Program-made: the position numbers and the translations under genes
Notes under the pieces: model-generated
Told to the model about the DNA's origin: nothing
Database searches by the model: none
What the model saw: only the letters and a program-made list of their open reading frames with translations
Origin: Fibrobacter sp.
GTDB taxonomy: Bacteria > Fibrobacterota > Fibrobacteria > Fibrobacterales > Fibrobacteraceae
Length of the DNA stretch: 64,000 nt
Direction of reading: 5' to 3'
Assembly (NCBI GenBank): GCA_017526585.1
Contig: JAFXRC010000019.1
Span: forward strand, 1-64,000
In this document: one piece after another, positions 16,141 through 24,757 of the stretch
Position numbering within the stretch: the first letter of the stretch is position 1
Layout: every line of letters begins with the position of its first letter

Positions 16141-17616
16141 CTACCTTATTTCGCAGGTATTGTAGCGGCCCACAGCCATCACGTTGAAGGATCCGACATC
16201 TCCAGATCTTCCCGAAATCTTGAACTTCAAGGAAACCAATTCCTTGGCAGCATCGTCACCAGACATAACGACACCCTTACCCCAACCGGCCTGTTGGAAA
16301 TCTTCCCATTTAAAGTTCGCTACATAACCAGTGGTCTTTTTCGGGAGAGAAATCGAATGAACGTCGTATCCCATTGCCGTTTCCAAGGAATCGGTAAAGC
16401 CCATTTCCAGGTGCCCTGGGTGGTCTAGGACATATACAACGCAAATTCCTTCCCAAGACGAAACGTCTGCAGGTTCCGGTGCAGCCCCAATGGTCTTGCT
16501 GCCTGCAATATTGAAGCCTATCCCGACGAACGGATAATTAGACCCGTCTTTCAGTTCATAGTTTCCGCAAATACCCCCGCAGGCATCGATAATGGGGTCA
16601 AAAGCATCTTCGTCATAGTCATTGCCGCGGGGAACGGGCCATTCTATCTCAGAAGTTCCATAATCAGGGCTATCATTGTATTCAAACCAGCGACCAGCAT
16701 TTTCACCACCGGCATCAACTCCCGTATTTACAGAGTATTCAGAAGCCCATCCGCTCCACATGTCAGCGTATGCAGACACCGTGACAATGGAAATCGAGCT
16801 GGAAGATCCCGCAGCGCTAGACAAGTTAGCCGAACTAGAAGAACCTATGGAGCTGGAGGACACATCGGGATCCGACAATTCTTCCGAACTCGACGATTCT
16901 TCCGAACTCGACGATTCTTCCGAATCGGAGGAATCCGGTCCTATTATAATGATATCCATGCTGGAGCTGCTTTCCGAATCAGATGCAATCGGATCGTCGG
17001 AGTCATTTTCAGATTCGCTGGAAGAGGACTCTTCTTCCGCATCGACTTCCTGCCATTCGCCATCGCTGCAAAGGTACGTCTTGTTCTCGGATTCGACAAC
17101 CCATTCCTTGCCTTCGCGTCTCTTGGAGCAAAGCGGCAATTCGTCTTCTTCCTCTTCTTCGACTTCGCTTTCGTTGTCGTCATCATCGTCTTCTTCACTC
17201 GAAGATGACGAAATTTCGATTTCGTTCCAGCTGCGGCGATCGCATTTGAACGCCTTTGAAACATCCTTCACCCATATAATGTCGCCATCGTTCTTGGGAA
17301 AACATTCCGGAAGATCGTCTTCTTTTTCAACCGATTCAAGGATGTCTCGCACAAACTTCCATTCGCCGCCGCTGCAGGTATAGGCTTCACGGTCGTCGAG
17401 GACAACCGCCACATCACCGGAACGGTTCGAAGTGCAGCTCGGCAGAGAATCGTAGGTTTCCGCCTGCAGCGTATAGTCGATATCAAACGATATTTCCTTT
17501 TCGGCAATAAGTTCCTGGACGTGCGTACTGATATTCGCTTCATCCGTTTCCGAACAGGCGGCAAGAGCCAAGAGCAGTGCCGAGCCCATGGCCATTTTCA
17601 AGGCAAATTTTTTCAT
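16141..17616 (-). CDS. Lipoprotein with three cysteine repeats, serine-rich linker and C-terminal beta-type domain
   Basis: A 491-residue predicted lipoprotein (lipobox LAAC) starting at 17616, where AGGAG precedes the ATG. Three related modules of about 35 residues follow: LPSCTSNRSGDVAVV..YTCSGGEWKFV, LPECFPKNDGDIIWV..FKCDRRSWNEI and LPLCSKRREGKEWVV..YLCSDGEWQEV, each with two cysteines. Acidic and serine-rich linkers join them and extend to about residue 280. The C-terminal 200 residues (WSGWASEYSVNTGVDAGGE onward, with WFEYND and GIGFNIAGSK) resemble a carbohydrate-binding beta-sandwich, but this is a guess. It lies 23 bp after the CpoB-like gene and is probably the last gene of the Tol-Pal operon. 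Confidence 0.8.
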   Translation of the reverse strand: MKKFALKMAMGSALLLALAACSETDEANISTHVQELIAEKEISFDIDYTLQAETYDSLPSCTSNRSGDVAVVLDDREAYTCSGGEWKFVRDILESVEKEDDLPECFPKNDGDIIWVKDVSKAFKCDRRSWNEIEISSSSSEEDDDDDNESEVEEEEEDELPLCSKRREGKEWVVESENKTYLCSDGEWQEVDAEEESSSSESENDSDDPIASDSESSSSMDIIIIGPDSSDSEESSSSEESSSSEELSDPDVSSSSIGSSSSANLSSAAGSSSSISIVTVSAYADMWSGWASEYSVNTGVDAGGENAGRWFEYNDSPDYGTSEIEWPVPRGNDYDEDAFDPIIDACGGICGNYELKDGSNYPFVGIGFNIAGSKTIGAAPEPADVSSWEGICVVYVLDHPGHLEMGFTDSLETAMGYDVHSISLPKKTTGYVANFKWEDFQQAGWGKGVVMSGDDAAKELVSLKFKISGRSGDVGSFNVMAVGRYNTCEIR

Positions 17617-17639
17617 AAATTCTCCTAACACTTAAAAGA

Positions 17640-18587
17640 CTAAGGAGCAGCCGGAGCCTGCGGCGCAGGAGCCGCAGCATCGCTCACCGGAGCAGGCGTA
17701 GGTGCCGGCGCAGGAGCCGCTTCGCGAACGACAGGCACGCAGGCATCCACCGGTTCACCGGCAGCCTTCTTGTCTTCCTTTTCCAAAATTTCCTGCAGCA
17801 TTTCAGCAGCCTGCTCGAACTCGGCAGACTTTTCGCAGGACTTCGTCGAAAGGATTTTCTGCAGGTACTGCTTCTGCATGTCGATATCGCAATCTTCGCC
17901 ATACAGGTTAGCCAGCTTGAACAGTGCAGGGCAAGTCTTGGCTCCGTCGGGGAAGGCTTCCGACATGCGCGCAAAGACCTTTTTCGCCTTGTCCACCTGG
18001 TTCACGTCAATCAGGCAAAGCGCCATCCAATAAAGAGAATTCTCGGCAAGTTCGCCCTGCTTCATCTGCTCGTAGACCTGCTTGAATCCGCTGTAGGCAA
18101 GCTTGAATTCGCCACGATGATAATCGGAACGTGCCGTATTGAACATCGCTTCGGCTTCGACCAGCTTTTCGGCTTCGCGTTCCAGGCTATCCATCGACAC
18201 CGGAGCCGGAGCGCCACTCACAACCACTTTCTTCGCCAAGATCTTGTCGGACTTGCCGAGCAGCATATCGAGGCGGTAGATGATTTCTTCCTGTCTGGAA
18301 TCGTTGCGTTCAGACTCGTCGGAAACGCGACGGGAAAGCATGGTAATTTCAGCCTGCATACGCTTCTGCGCAAGCGAAGATGCTTCGAGGAGCGCCTTGG
18401 TTGAATCGAGTTCGGCACGCAGGGAATCATTCTGCTGAGCAAGCTGCGCGGCTACAGAATCCAGCCGCATTTCAACTTCGCTTCCAACAGCCTTCATTTC
18501 CTGTGTACGGAGCACCGTCATCTGGCTGCAACCCGTAAAGACGAGCGATGTCAAACCTGCTATTAAGAGAATTCGTTTCATATTCAT
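17640..18587 (-). CDS. CpoB/YbgF-like Tol-Pal accessory lipoprotein
   Basis: A 315-residue protein with lipobox FTGC near residue 20. A coiled-coil-like stretch (about 35-110, LRAELDSTKALLEASSLAQK and similar) comes before a tetratricopeptide-like C-terminal part (about 140-265, with FNTARSDYHRGEFKLAYSGF and SLYWMALCLIDVNQVDKAKK). This order, and the place directly after pal, match CpoB/YbgF, which links Tol-Pal to peptidoglycan synthesis during division. A proline/alanine-rich tail (APAPAPTPAP) is unusual for that family. Being lipidated also differs from the E. coli protein, which is soluble in the periplasm. Confidence 0.8.
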   Translation of the reverse strand: MNMKRILLIAGLTSLVFTGCSQMTVLRTQEMKAVGSEVEMRLDSVAAQLAQQNDSLRAELDSTKALLEASSLAQKRMQAEITMLSRRVSDESERNDSRQEEIIYRLDMLLGKSDKILAKKVVVSGAPAPVSMDSLEREAEKLVEAEAMFNTARSDYHRGEFKLAYSGFKQVYEQMKQGELAENSLYWMALCLIDVNQVDKAKKVFARMSEAFPDGAKTCPALFKLANLYGEDCDIDMQKQYLQKILSTKSCEKSAEFEQAAEMLQEILEKEDKKAAGEPVDACVPVVREAAPAPAPTPAPVSDAAAPAPQAPAAP

Positions 18588-18632
18588 GATTTTGCAGCTA
18601 TGCCGCAGTTAGTTGAACTTTGTTGGTAGAGC

Positions 18633-19232
18633 TTATTCCTTGATGTTCACGCGGAAGTTCGCGCGACGGTTCTGGGAGTAGGCTTCTTCGGTAGCACCTT
18701 CAACCTTCGGGGCTTCCTTACCGTAACTCACCGATTCCATGCGCTTGTTGTCGATACCGTAGGCAACGAGGAATTCCTTCACCTTCATGGCGCGCTTTGC
18801 ACCGAGAGTGAAGTTATAATCTTCGGTACCGCGAGCATCGGTATGACCTTCAATGGTAATCGTAAAGCGGTTTTCCTTGATCAGGAGCTCACCCACCTGG
18901 GCAAGGAGTTCCTTAGCCTTTTCGGTGAGTTCGGAACGGTCAAAGTCAAAGTACACATCTTCGCTCATGATCTGGTTGATCAAAGCTTCAAGACGAGCGC
19001 GTTCAGCTTCGAGGCGGGCGCGTTCGGCAGCGATGCGTTCTGCTTCCAAGCGAGCCTGTTCCGCAGCGAGGGAATCCGCATTCGGGGCAGCCTGTTCGGC
19101 AGCAGGAGCCGCTTCAGCAGCAGGGGCGGGTTCAGCCGTCGGTTCAGTTTTCGGCGGTTCCTTCTTCGCGCAAGCGACAAGGCAGAGTGCGGCTGCAGAA
19201 GCCACAAGAGCGAGTTTCACAAGGTTCTTCAT
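18633..19232 (-). CDS. pal: Peptidoglycan-associated lipoprotein
   Basis: A 199-residue outer-membrane lipoprotein. The signal ends in lipobox LVAC. A glutamate/alanine/arginine-rich helical stretch (about 45-85, repeated LEAERARLEA units) precedes the OmpA-like peptidoglycan-binding domain (about 92-198) with VYFDFDRSELTEKAKELL, ITIEGHTDARGTEDYN, LGAKRAMKVKEFL and NRRANFRV. Pal anchors the outer membrane to peptidoglycan and works with TolB. Its ATG overlaps the tolB stop by 4 bp, so the two are translationally coupled. Confidence 0.95.
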   Translation of the reverse strand: MKNLVKLALVASAAALCLVACAKKEPPKTEPTAEPAPAAEAAPAAEQAAPNADSLAAEQARLEAERIAAERARLEAERARLEALINQIMSEDVYFDFDRSELTEKAKELLAQVGELLIKENRFTITIEGHTDARGTEDYNFTLGAKRAMKVKEFLVAYGIDNKRMESVSYGKEAPKVEGATEEAYSQNRRANFRVNIKE

Positions 19233-20557
19233 TTTTCACCTTCCTTTTTTTGTTGTTTAATATCGTCGTAGAAGAAAGACCAAGTCGGAGACGTGTTCTC
19301 ACCGGAATTGGTAATACGTGTCACGTTCGAGCCGTCCTTTCTCATAATGTAAATCTGGTAAGAGCCGCTGCGATTGCTCGCAAAAGCAATCAGCTTACCG
19401 TCGGGCGACCAGGTCGGATGTTCATTGTTACCCGCGTTGTTCGTGAGCTGCACAATGTCGGAGCCATCGAGGGCACAGGTGTAGATGTTCATGTGACCGG
19501 CATCCATCGAGGTGTAAGCGATGCGGTCCCCTTCGGGCGACCAGGCGGCGCGTTCATTGTAGCGGCCCATAAAGGTCACGCGGCGCAAATCGGAGCCGTC
19601 CTTCCCCATCACGAAAATCTGCGGTCCACCGCCACGGTCGCTGGTGAACATGACTTCAGAAGCGAACGGGCTCCAGGCGGGGCTCGTCTGGTTGGACTTC
19701 AAATAAGCAAATTTTCTCGCGCTACCCGTAGCAGGGTTTCCAATGTACAGGTCGGTCTTTCCGTCGACCGTACTCGAAAACAGGAGCTCTCCAGTCTTCG
19801 GATTCACTGCGGGACTGTAAGTCTGGTCAAGCTGCGGGAAAACCGACTTTTCGGAACCGCCAAAGGGCTTGGAATAAAGCTTCGGACGATGCGTCTTGAA
19901 GTTCACATAGTAAAGTCCCGCATTACCCTTCATCCACACCGGCATCATGCTGATGGTCGAATCCTTGGTAATCTGGCTGCGATGGAATCCGTCGTAGTCG
20001 GAGACCACCACCTGTTTGATTCCATCAATCTTCGAGACATAGGCAAGCTTCGTCGAGGCTACGCCGCGCTCGCCCCACAGCCTATAAATCACTTCGTCGA
20101 AGAACAGGTGCATCGCGCGGCGCAAATCCTTCTGTTCCACCGTGTAGGATTCACCGAGCAGCATATCCTTGGTCTGCGCCACATACAGGAAGCATTCCAG
20201 TTTGAGCTTGCCGCCCACCGGAGTCACCTTGCCCGTCACATAGTGCTTGGCGTGCGCCTTACTGAAAAGCGGCAGGTTGAACTTATCCGAGGCAATCACC
20301 TCGAAGCGTCCCGAAAGGTTTGCATCGCGCGTCACAATCTGGTGCGGTTTTTCTTCAATCCACTCGATGGCACCCTTGGGTTCGGCAAACGGAACAACGC
20401 CAATGGGCATCGTCTTAAAAACCGAGATTCCCACATCGACCGCAATCGTGTCGATGGTCGCATGCGTTGCCGACGGCACCAATGCTACAGCAAGTGCCAT
20501 AGCCGCCATACGCACCAAGAAATTCTGTCCAAAGCTTTTAATCTTCACAAAGTTCAT
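19229..20557 (-). CDS. tolB: Tol-Pal system beta-propeller protein TolB
   Basis: A 442-residue periplasmic protein with a signal peptide. The N-terminal TolB domain (about 35-170) is followed by a six-bladed WD40-like beta propeller built from repeats such as FKTHRPKLYSKPFGGS, DLYIGNPATGSARKFA, QTSPAWSPFASEVMFTSDR, ERAAWSPEGDRIAYTS, EHPTWSPDGKLIAFASNR and TSPTWSFF. TolB links Pal in the outer membrane with the TolQRA complex. Order and strand fit the Tol-Pal operon. Confidence 0.95.
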   Translation of the reverse strand: MNFVKIKSFGQNFLVRMAAMALAVALVPSATHATIDTIAVDVGISVFKTMPIGVVPFAEPKGAIEWIEEKPHQIVTRDANLSGRFEVIASDKFNLPLFSKAHAKHYVTGKVTPVGGKLKLECFLYVAQTKDMLLGESYTVEQKDLRRAMHLFFDEVIYRLWGERGVASTKLAYVSKIDGIKQVVVSDYDGFHRSQITKDSTISMMPVWMKGNAGLYYVNFKTHRPKLYSKPFGGSEKSVFPQLDQTYSPAVNPKTGELLFSSTVDGKTDLYIGNPATGSARKFAYLKSNQTSPAWSPFASEVMFTSDRGGGPQIFVMGKDGSDLRRVTFMGRYNERAAWSPEGDRIAYTSMDAGHMNIYTCALDGSDIVQLTNNAGNNEHPTWSPDGKLIAFASNRSGSYQIYIMRKDGSNVTRITNSGENTSPTWSFFYDDIKQQKKEGEK

Positions 20558-20593
20558 AATACAATTTTCTGCTTTCCTAAACCACCCATCCCG

Positions 20594-21343
20594 TTAATTT
20601 GGCGTAAAATTAAAATGCAAAACCAGCGATGGCGCCCTGAAATTCGGCGGAAGTTCCGGCACCTTGGAAATCTGCACCGCACGAACCGACAAATGATCCC
20701 AGGTCTTGTTACCGGAGCTACGCTTCAAGGTAATCGCCGTAATGCCGCCAAAGCGGTCTACCGTGAACTGCACCGTAGTCTTCACATCGCGACGCACATT
20801 CAAGTTCGAAGGCGGATTGAAGTTGCTCATGATAATTTGTTTCAAACGTTCCAGATAAACTTGCATCAGGGGGTCCATGTCCACGGACCCGACAGGATTA
20901 AGGCTCGGGGCTTCCACCGATGTCGGCAGGTCCAAGTCATCCACGGCAAAATCATCCACCGGCTCCGGTTCGGGTTCAGGTTCCGGCTGCGGTTCTTCGA
21001 CCGGTTCCGGTTCAGGCGGTTTTTCCTCGACCTTGGGTTCCGGCGGAAGTTCCTTGTTCACCTTGGGCTTAGGTTCCGGCTTGGGTTTAGGCTCAATAGG
21101 CTTGGGTTCCGGCTTAGGTTCTACCGGTTTGGGTTTAGGCGGCTGCGGGCGCGGCATAGCCTGCTGCACCTGCACCATTTCAAATACAGGAATCGGTTCG
21201 GGTTCGTGTTTGAAATTCACAAAATGGAACGCAACACAAATACCGATCACTAGCAAATGGAACACCACCGCACAGGCGATGATCTTTACCATCATCCCGT
21301 CATCGTCAGACGAAAAATAGTGGATGTTTCTCTCTGTGCTCAC
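20594..21343 (-). CDS. TonB/TolA-type energy transducer
   Basis: A 249-residue protein with one N-terminal membrane helix (about 17-40, IIACAVVFHLLVIGICVAF), a long proline-rich spacer with PKPEPKP-type repeats (about 60-135) and a C-terminal TonB-like domain (about 160-249, VYLERLKQIIMSNFNPPSNL, TVQFTVDRFGGI). By position after tolR it fills the TolA role, carrying force from TolQR across the periplasm; its C-terminal domain is of the TonB class. It begins with GTG directly after the tolR stop codon. Confidence 0.88.
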   Translation of the reverse strand: MSTERNIHYFSSDDDGMMVKIIACAVVFHLLVIGICVAFHFVNFKHEPEPIPVFEMVQVQQAMPRPQPPKPKPVEPKPEPKPIEPKPKPEPKPKVNKELPPEPKVEEKPPEPEPVEEPQPEPEPEPEPVDDFAVDDLDLPTSVEAPSLNPVGSVDMDPLMQVYLERLKQIIMSNFNPPSNLNVRRDVKTTVQFTVDRFGGITAITLKRSSGNKTWDHLSVRAVQISKVPELPPNFRAPSLVLHFNFTPN

Positions 21344-21754
21344 CTAGTTCTGTCCCGGCTTTTCCTTGGGATTCATCGTCAGGAATCCAAGCTTTGTCAC
21401 ACCCAGCTTTTGCACCTGGGTCACCACCTTCATCACAAGGCCGTAATTCACCGACTCGTCGGCATTGATGACCACAGCCATCTCGCCGTTCCAAAGCGAC
21501 TTGAACACATTGTTGAAGCTTCCAAAATCAACCATCATGTCGGCGATGTAGAGTTCCTCGTTCTTGGTGATAGACACCTTCAAGAGCTTTTCCTGTTCCA
21601 TGGTCGGAGCTTCCGCCTTGGGCAAGTCGACCTTGACCCCCTGACTCATCAGAGGCGCAGAAATGATGAACACGATAAGGATCGCGAACACGATGTCGAT
21701 CATGTTCGTTAAGTTCATCTCCTGCTTGAGTTCTTTTCCGCGACTACGCTTCAC
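21344..21754 (-). CDS. tolR: Biopolymer transport protein TolR/ExbD
   Basis: A 136-residue inner-membrane protein of the ExbD/TolR family. The membrane segment LTNMIDIVFAILIVFIIS at about 15-32 contains the conserved aspartate needed for proton use. The rest is a periplasmic domain (VSITKNEELYIADMMVDF). The start is GTG with AGGAGG four bases upstream. It sits between tolQ and the tolA-type gene. Confidence 0.93.
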   Translation of the reverse strand: MKRSRGKELKQEMNLTNMIDIVFAILIVFIISAPLMSQGVKVDLPKAEAPTMEQEKLLKVSITKNEELYIADMMVDFGSFNNVFKSLWNGEMAVVINADESVNYGLVMKVVTQVQKLGVTKLGFLTMNPKEKPGQN

Positions 21755-21762
21755 AAAGCCTC

Positions 21763-22455
21763 CTAGCCAGCCACTTCTTCGAGGGCGAGCAAGTCGCCGC
21801 GCTTAAAGAGGCTAAGCACCTGGGAGCCGAAGTTGAAGTACGAAATTTCGTTCTGTCCGTTGCGGGAAGTGAAATAGTTGTAACCGGCAGAAGCAGGGAT
21901 TGCGACCACAAGGCCGGCCACCGTCGTAATCAAAGCCATAGCGATACCCGGTGCCACCACGGTCAGGTCTGCAGAACCATGCTGACCAATCTGGAAGAAC
22001 GCCACCATAATGCCCCACACCGTGCCCAAAAGTCCAAAGAACGGGGCAAGGTTCGAGCAGGTCGCCAAGAAGCCCAGGTAACGGTCTTCGGTAAGGCGCA
22101 ACCCTTCAATCGAGCGCTGAATCGTATCTTCCAGAAGCGATGCGCGGTGCTGGATGGAGTCGTAGCTCACAAAGTTACTGAACTTGGAGGCTTCCTTAAG
22201 CACTTCCGAAGTAAGGCTCTTCAGAGCGCTTTCGTCTGCCGTTTCGCAAAGTCCCTGCAGTTCCACGAACTGTCGCACATCCACAAACTTGCGGAAGAAC
22301 ACGACATTGGCGCGCTGGTTCTTCGTATTGACGATATACTTGACAATGATGATTCCCCAGGAACCGAGCGACATGACCGCCAGAATGCCCAAAATTACAA
22401 GCGTCGTAATATCGGACTGCGTAAGCATTTGGACAAAAGGAACCGAGTTATTCAA
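21763..22455 (-). CDS. tolQ: Biopolymer transport protein TolQ/ExbB
   Basis: A protein of about 230 residues with three membrane helices, of the MotA/TolQ/ExbB proton-channel family. The family block LATCSNLAPFFGLLGTVWGI at about 130-149 and ALITTVAGLVVAIPA at about 175-190 are present. GGGAGG lies so close to the GTG at 22461 that it would overlap it, whereas it is five bases from the TTG at 22455, so TTG is the likelier start. The gene opens the Tol-Pal operon, with a TATATT box about 45 bp upstream. Confidence 0.92.
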   Translation of the reverse strand: MNNSVPFVQMLTQSDITTLVILGILAVMSLGSWGIIIVKYIVNTKNQRANVVFFRKFVDVRQFVELQGLCETADESALKSLTSEVLKEASKFSNFVSYDSIQHRASLLEDTIQRSIEGLRLTEDRYLGFLATCSNLAPFFGLLGTVWGIMVAFFQIGQHGSADLTVVAPGIAMALITTVAGLVVAIPASAGYNYFTSRNGQNEISYFNFGSQVLSLFKRGDLLALEEVAG

Positions 22456-22590
22456 AATCACCTCCCGTTACAGAAATAGAATCGTAACTTGTTGTTTGGC
22501 AACAATATACAAAAAGTCGTCGGGCAGATATTACCGCCATGACGAAATCAAAGCAGAAATCGGCACCAAAAGCCGAAACCGCAACTTTGT

Positions 22591-23175
22591 TTACAATACG
22601 CCCTTACTGCTCGGGATACCCTTCACCGTGCGGCTCGGGGAAACCGCCATCGCAACGGCACGCGCAAACGCCTTGAAGATGCTTTCTAGGCAATGGTGGT
22701 TGTCGTTACCGTAGAACAGTTCCACATGCAGATTCATGCGGGCATTTTCGCAAAGGCTCTTAAAGAAGTGTTCGAACATGGAAGCCTCGATACCGCCAGC
22801 CGTGGCAGCCGGAAGCTTTACGTTCCACACAAAACCGATGCGGTTGCTGAAGTCAATGCACACGCGGCTGAGCGCCTCGTCCATCGGGACAAAGTAGAAA
22901 CCGTAGCGCTCGATTCCCTTCTTGTCGCCAAGGCATTCCACCAGCGCCTGGCCAAGCACGATTGCAATGTCTTCCATGCTGTGGTGCATATCGACATGGA
23001 TATCACCATTGCAGGTCAAGTCCAGGTGGATTCCGCCGTGGACTTGGAACAAATTAAGCATGTGATCCAAGAAACCGTTGCCAGAGCTGATTTGACCGGG
23101 CGTCGAATCGTCCAGGTTCAGGGACAGCGTGATATCGGTTTCATTCGTCTTGCGGGTAATCGTCGAGCTACGCAT
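22591..23175 (-). CDS. hisB: Imidazoleglycerol-phosphate dehydratase
   Basis: A 194-residue single-function HisB, which dehydrates imidazoleglycerol phosphate in histidine synthesis. The two metal-binding signatures are clear: NGFLDHMLNLFQVHGGIHL with DMHHSMEDIAIVLGQAL, and FYGNDNHHCLESIFKAFARA. Length is normal for the monofunctional enzyme. No other his gene is nearby; it follows the rodZ-like gene after 9 bp and is probably carried in that transcript. Confidence 0.97.
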   Translation of the reverse strand: MRSSTITRKTNETDITLSLNLDDSTPGQISSGNGFLDHMLNLFQVHGGIHLDLTCNGDIHVDMHHSMEDIAIVLGQALVECLGDKKGIERYGFYFVPMDEALSRVCIDFSNRIGFVWNVKLPAATAGGIEASMFEHFFKSLCENARMNLHVELFYGNDNHHCLESIFKAFARAVAMAVSPSRTVKGIPSSKGVL

Positions 23176-23184
23176 AAGAGACCT

Positions 23185-24183
23185 TTACTTTACAATGCGA
23201 CCACCATACACGCGGAAGCGCGTCACGCGGCCAAATTTCATTTCAGGAAGCGCCGTTTCCTTACCATTCAGGTACATCTTGGCAATCGCCTTGGGTTCGC
23301 CAATAGTCACGCACAGGGTATCGTTCGTGTTGTAGACCATCTTGACGCCTGCCCTAGAAATGTTCGCTTCCTTCAGGAAGGAATTTGCATCTTCACGGCG
23401 CTTGAGCCCAACCCAAGAAAGCGCTTCACCGGAACCGACCAGCAAGAAGTTCGTCTTCGTGGTCTTTGGAGCATCGGCCGGTACTTCAACCGTAGCGGAA
23501 TCCTTCTTGGAGTCCGAAGAAATGAAGATGGTCGCAGAAGCTGGCAAATCGGATTTTTTCACCGCCTCGTCAACCACGGCCTGGCTCACCGTCGCATTCA
23601 CCGAGAACAGCTTTTCGGCGCTATCCTTTGCAGAAGAATCGGCCACCAGGGAATCGGCAGGCACCGCTTCGGCACCGTCAGGTATTTCCTGGGTCATCGA
23701 AGCTTCAACAGCGACAGGCTCGGCTTCAGCGGGCTGCTGTTCCTGCATCTGCTTCAAAGCAAGGGATTCCAAATCAAGGAAATGAGACGCGACTAGGAAT
23801 GCCAGTACGAGAAGCACGATGACCACGGGGACAGCCATGCTCTTTTTCTTGGTTTCGCCTTCCTTTAGCGGAGAAATTTTCTTGCCAGAAGAAACATCTT
23901 CAAAATCGTTGTGCTTCGGGGCTCCAATTTCCCTATTGTACGCCTTGAGCACCTGATCCACATCCAAATTCAACTTGTTGGCAACCGAGCGCAAGTAACC
24001 GCGCACATAGGCTGCCACCGGGAAAGCCCGCCAGTCAGAAGCTTCAATAGACTTGATATTTGCAACCGAGAGCTTGGTTGCGGCAGACATATCTTCAACC
24101 GTCATTCCGCGCGCTTCGCGGGCTCTCGCAATATATTCACCCAGTTTTTCGTCGGGCCGTTTTTCTTCAACCGGATTCGACAT
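23185..24183 (-). CDS. RodZ-like helix-turn-helix membrane protein
   Basis: A 332-residue protein with a RodZ layout. The N-terminal helix-turn-helix domain (about 12-80: LGEYIARAREARGMTVEDMSAA, VRGYLRSVANKLNLD) is in the cytoplasm. One membrane helix (about 115-135, MAVPVVIVLLVLAFLVASHF) is followed by a periplasmic part whose end (about 245-332, ALSWVGLKRREDANSFL) resembles the DUF4115 domain. RodZ links the MreB cytoskeleton to the wall machinery. No mreB is in the window. Its ATG overlaps the maf stop codon (TAATG). Confidence 0.82.
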   Translation of the reverse strand: MSNPVEEKRPDEKLGEYIARAREARGMTVEDMSAATKLSVANIKSIEASDWRAFPVAAYVRGYLRSVANKLNLDVDQVLKAYNREIGAPKHNDFEDVSSGKKISPLKEGETKKKSMAVPVVIVLLVLAFLVASHFLDLESLALKQMQEQQPAEAEPVAVEASMTQEIPDGAEAVPADSLVADSSAKDSAEKLFSVNATVSQAVVDEAVKKSDLPASATIFISSDSKKDSATVEVPADAPKTTKTNFLLVGSGEALSWVGLKRREDANSFLKEANISRAGVKMVYNTNDTLCVTIGEPKAIAKMYLNGKETALPEMKFGRVTRFRVYGGRIVK

Positions 24184-24755
24184 TATACCTCTACCTTCAA
24201 TTCACCCAACATCTGGAGCATTCGCGCCACAGGCAGCCCCACCACATTGTAATAGCACCCCCGAATTTCCTTGATAAGCCTAGCCCCTGCGGTCTGAATC
24301 CCATAGGCGCCCGCCTTATCCATCGGGTCCTTAGAATTTACATAATTTTCGAGTTCCTGTAAGGAGCAGTTTCTAAAAACAACCTCGGTTTCTTCGTTTT
24401 CCGCAGAAATAATTTGTCCGCCATGGGCGATTGCCACGCCGGTAATTACTTTGTGCGCTCTTCCGTTCAAGCTCTTGAGCATATCGAGCGCTTCGGCTTC
24501 ACTGTGCGGCTTTCCAAGGGGGCGCCCATCCAAGAACACCAGCGTATCGAAGCCAAGCACAATCTCGGCAGGGAGTTTTTTCGAAACGGCAAGCGCCTTG
24601 ATAGAGGCATTTTCAATCGGGAAATCCTGCGGATTGGTCGAGGTCGGCTTTTCTTCTTCGTTCGAGACAACGACTTCAAAGTTCACGCCAATCTGCGTCA
24701 AGATTTCTCTGCGTCGCGGAGAACCACTTGCAAGAATTAACTTTTCAATTTTCAT
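24183..24755 (-). CDS. maf: Maf-like nucleoside triphosphate pyrophosphatase
   Basis: A 190-residue Maf protein, a house-cleaning pyrophosphatase acting on non-canonical or methylated nucleotides. LILASGSPRRREIL at the N-terminus, the catalytic VLGFDTLVFLDGRPLGKP region at about 66-83 and KAGAYGIQTAGARLI at about 142-156 are diagnostic. It lies between lptD (2 bp upstream) and the rodZ-like gene (overlapping), so the three are likely one transcript. Confidence 0.95.
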   Translation of the reverse strand: MKIEKLILASGSPRRREILTQIGVNFEVVVSNEEEKPTSTNPQDFPIENASIKALAVSKKLPAEIVLGFDTLVFLDGRPLGKPHSEAEALDMLKSLNGRAHKVITGVAIAHGGQIISAENEETEVVFRNCSLQELENYVNSKDPMDKAGAYGIQTAGARLIKEIRGCYYNVVGLPVARMLQMLGELKVEV

Positions 24756-24757
24756 TT

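Noticed and set aside
16141-16740. Fibro-slime or FISUMP domain in the C-terminus of the acidic lipoprotein
   Set aside because: No RDG..Y, WMAENL or GWHLP motif and no fibro-slime signature is present.
16860-16930. Tandem serine-codon repeats as a CRISPR or satellite
   Set aside because: They are in-frame TCC/TCG/TCT codons of a serine-rich linker in a lipoprotein, with no spacer pattern.
19187-21253. Open frame of 688 codons on the plus strand
   Set aside because: It is antisense to tolB, pal and the tolA-type gene, which have strong family matches. The predicted peptide is rich in His and Arg, as expected of a shadow of GC-rich codons.
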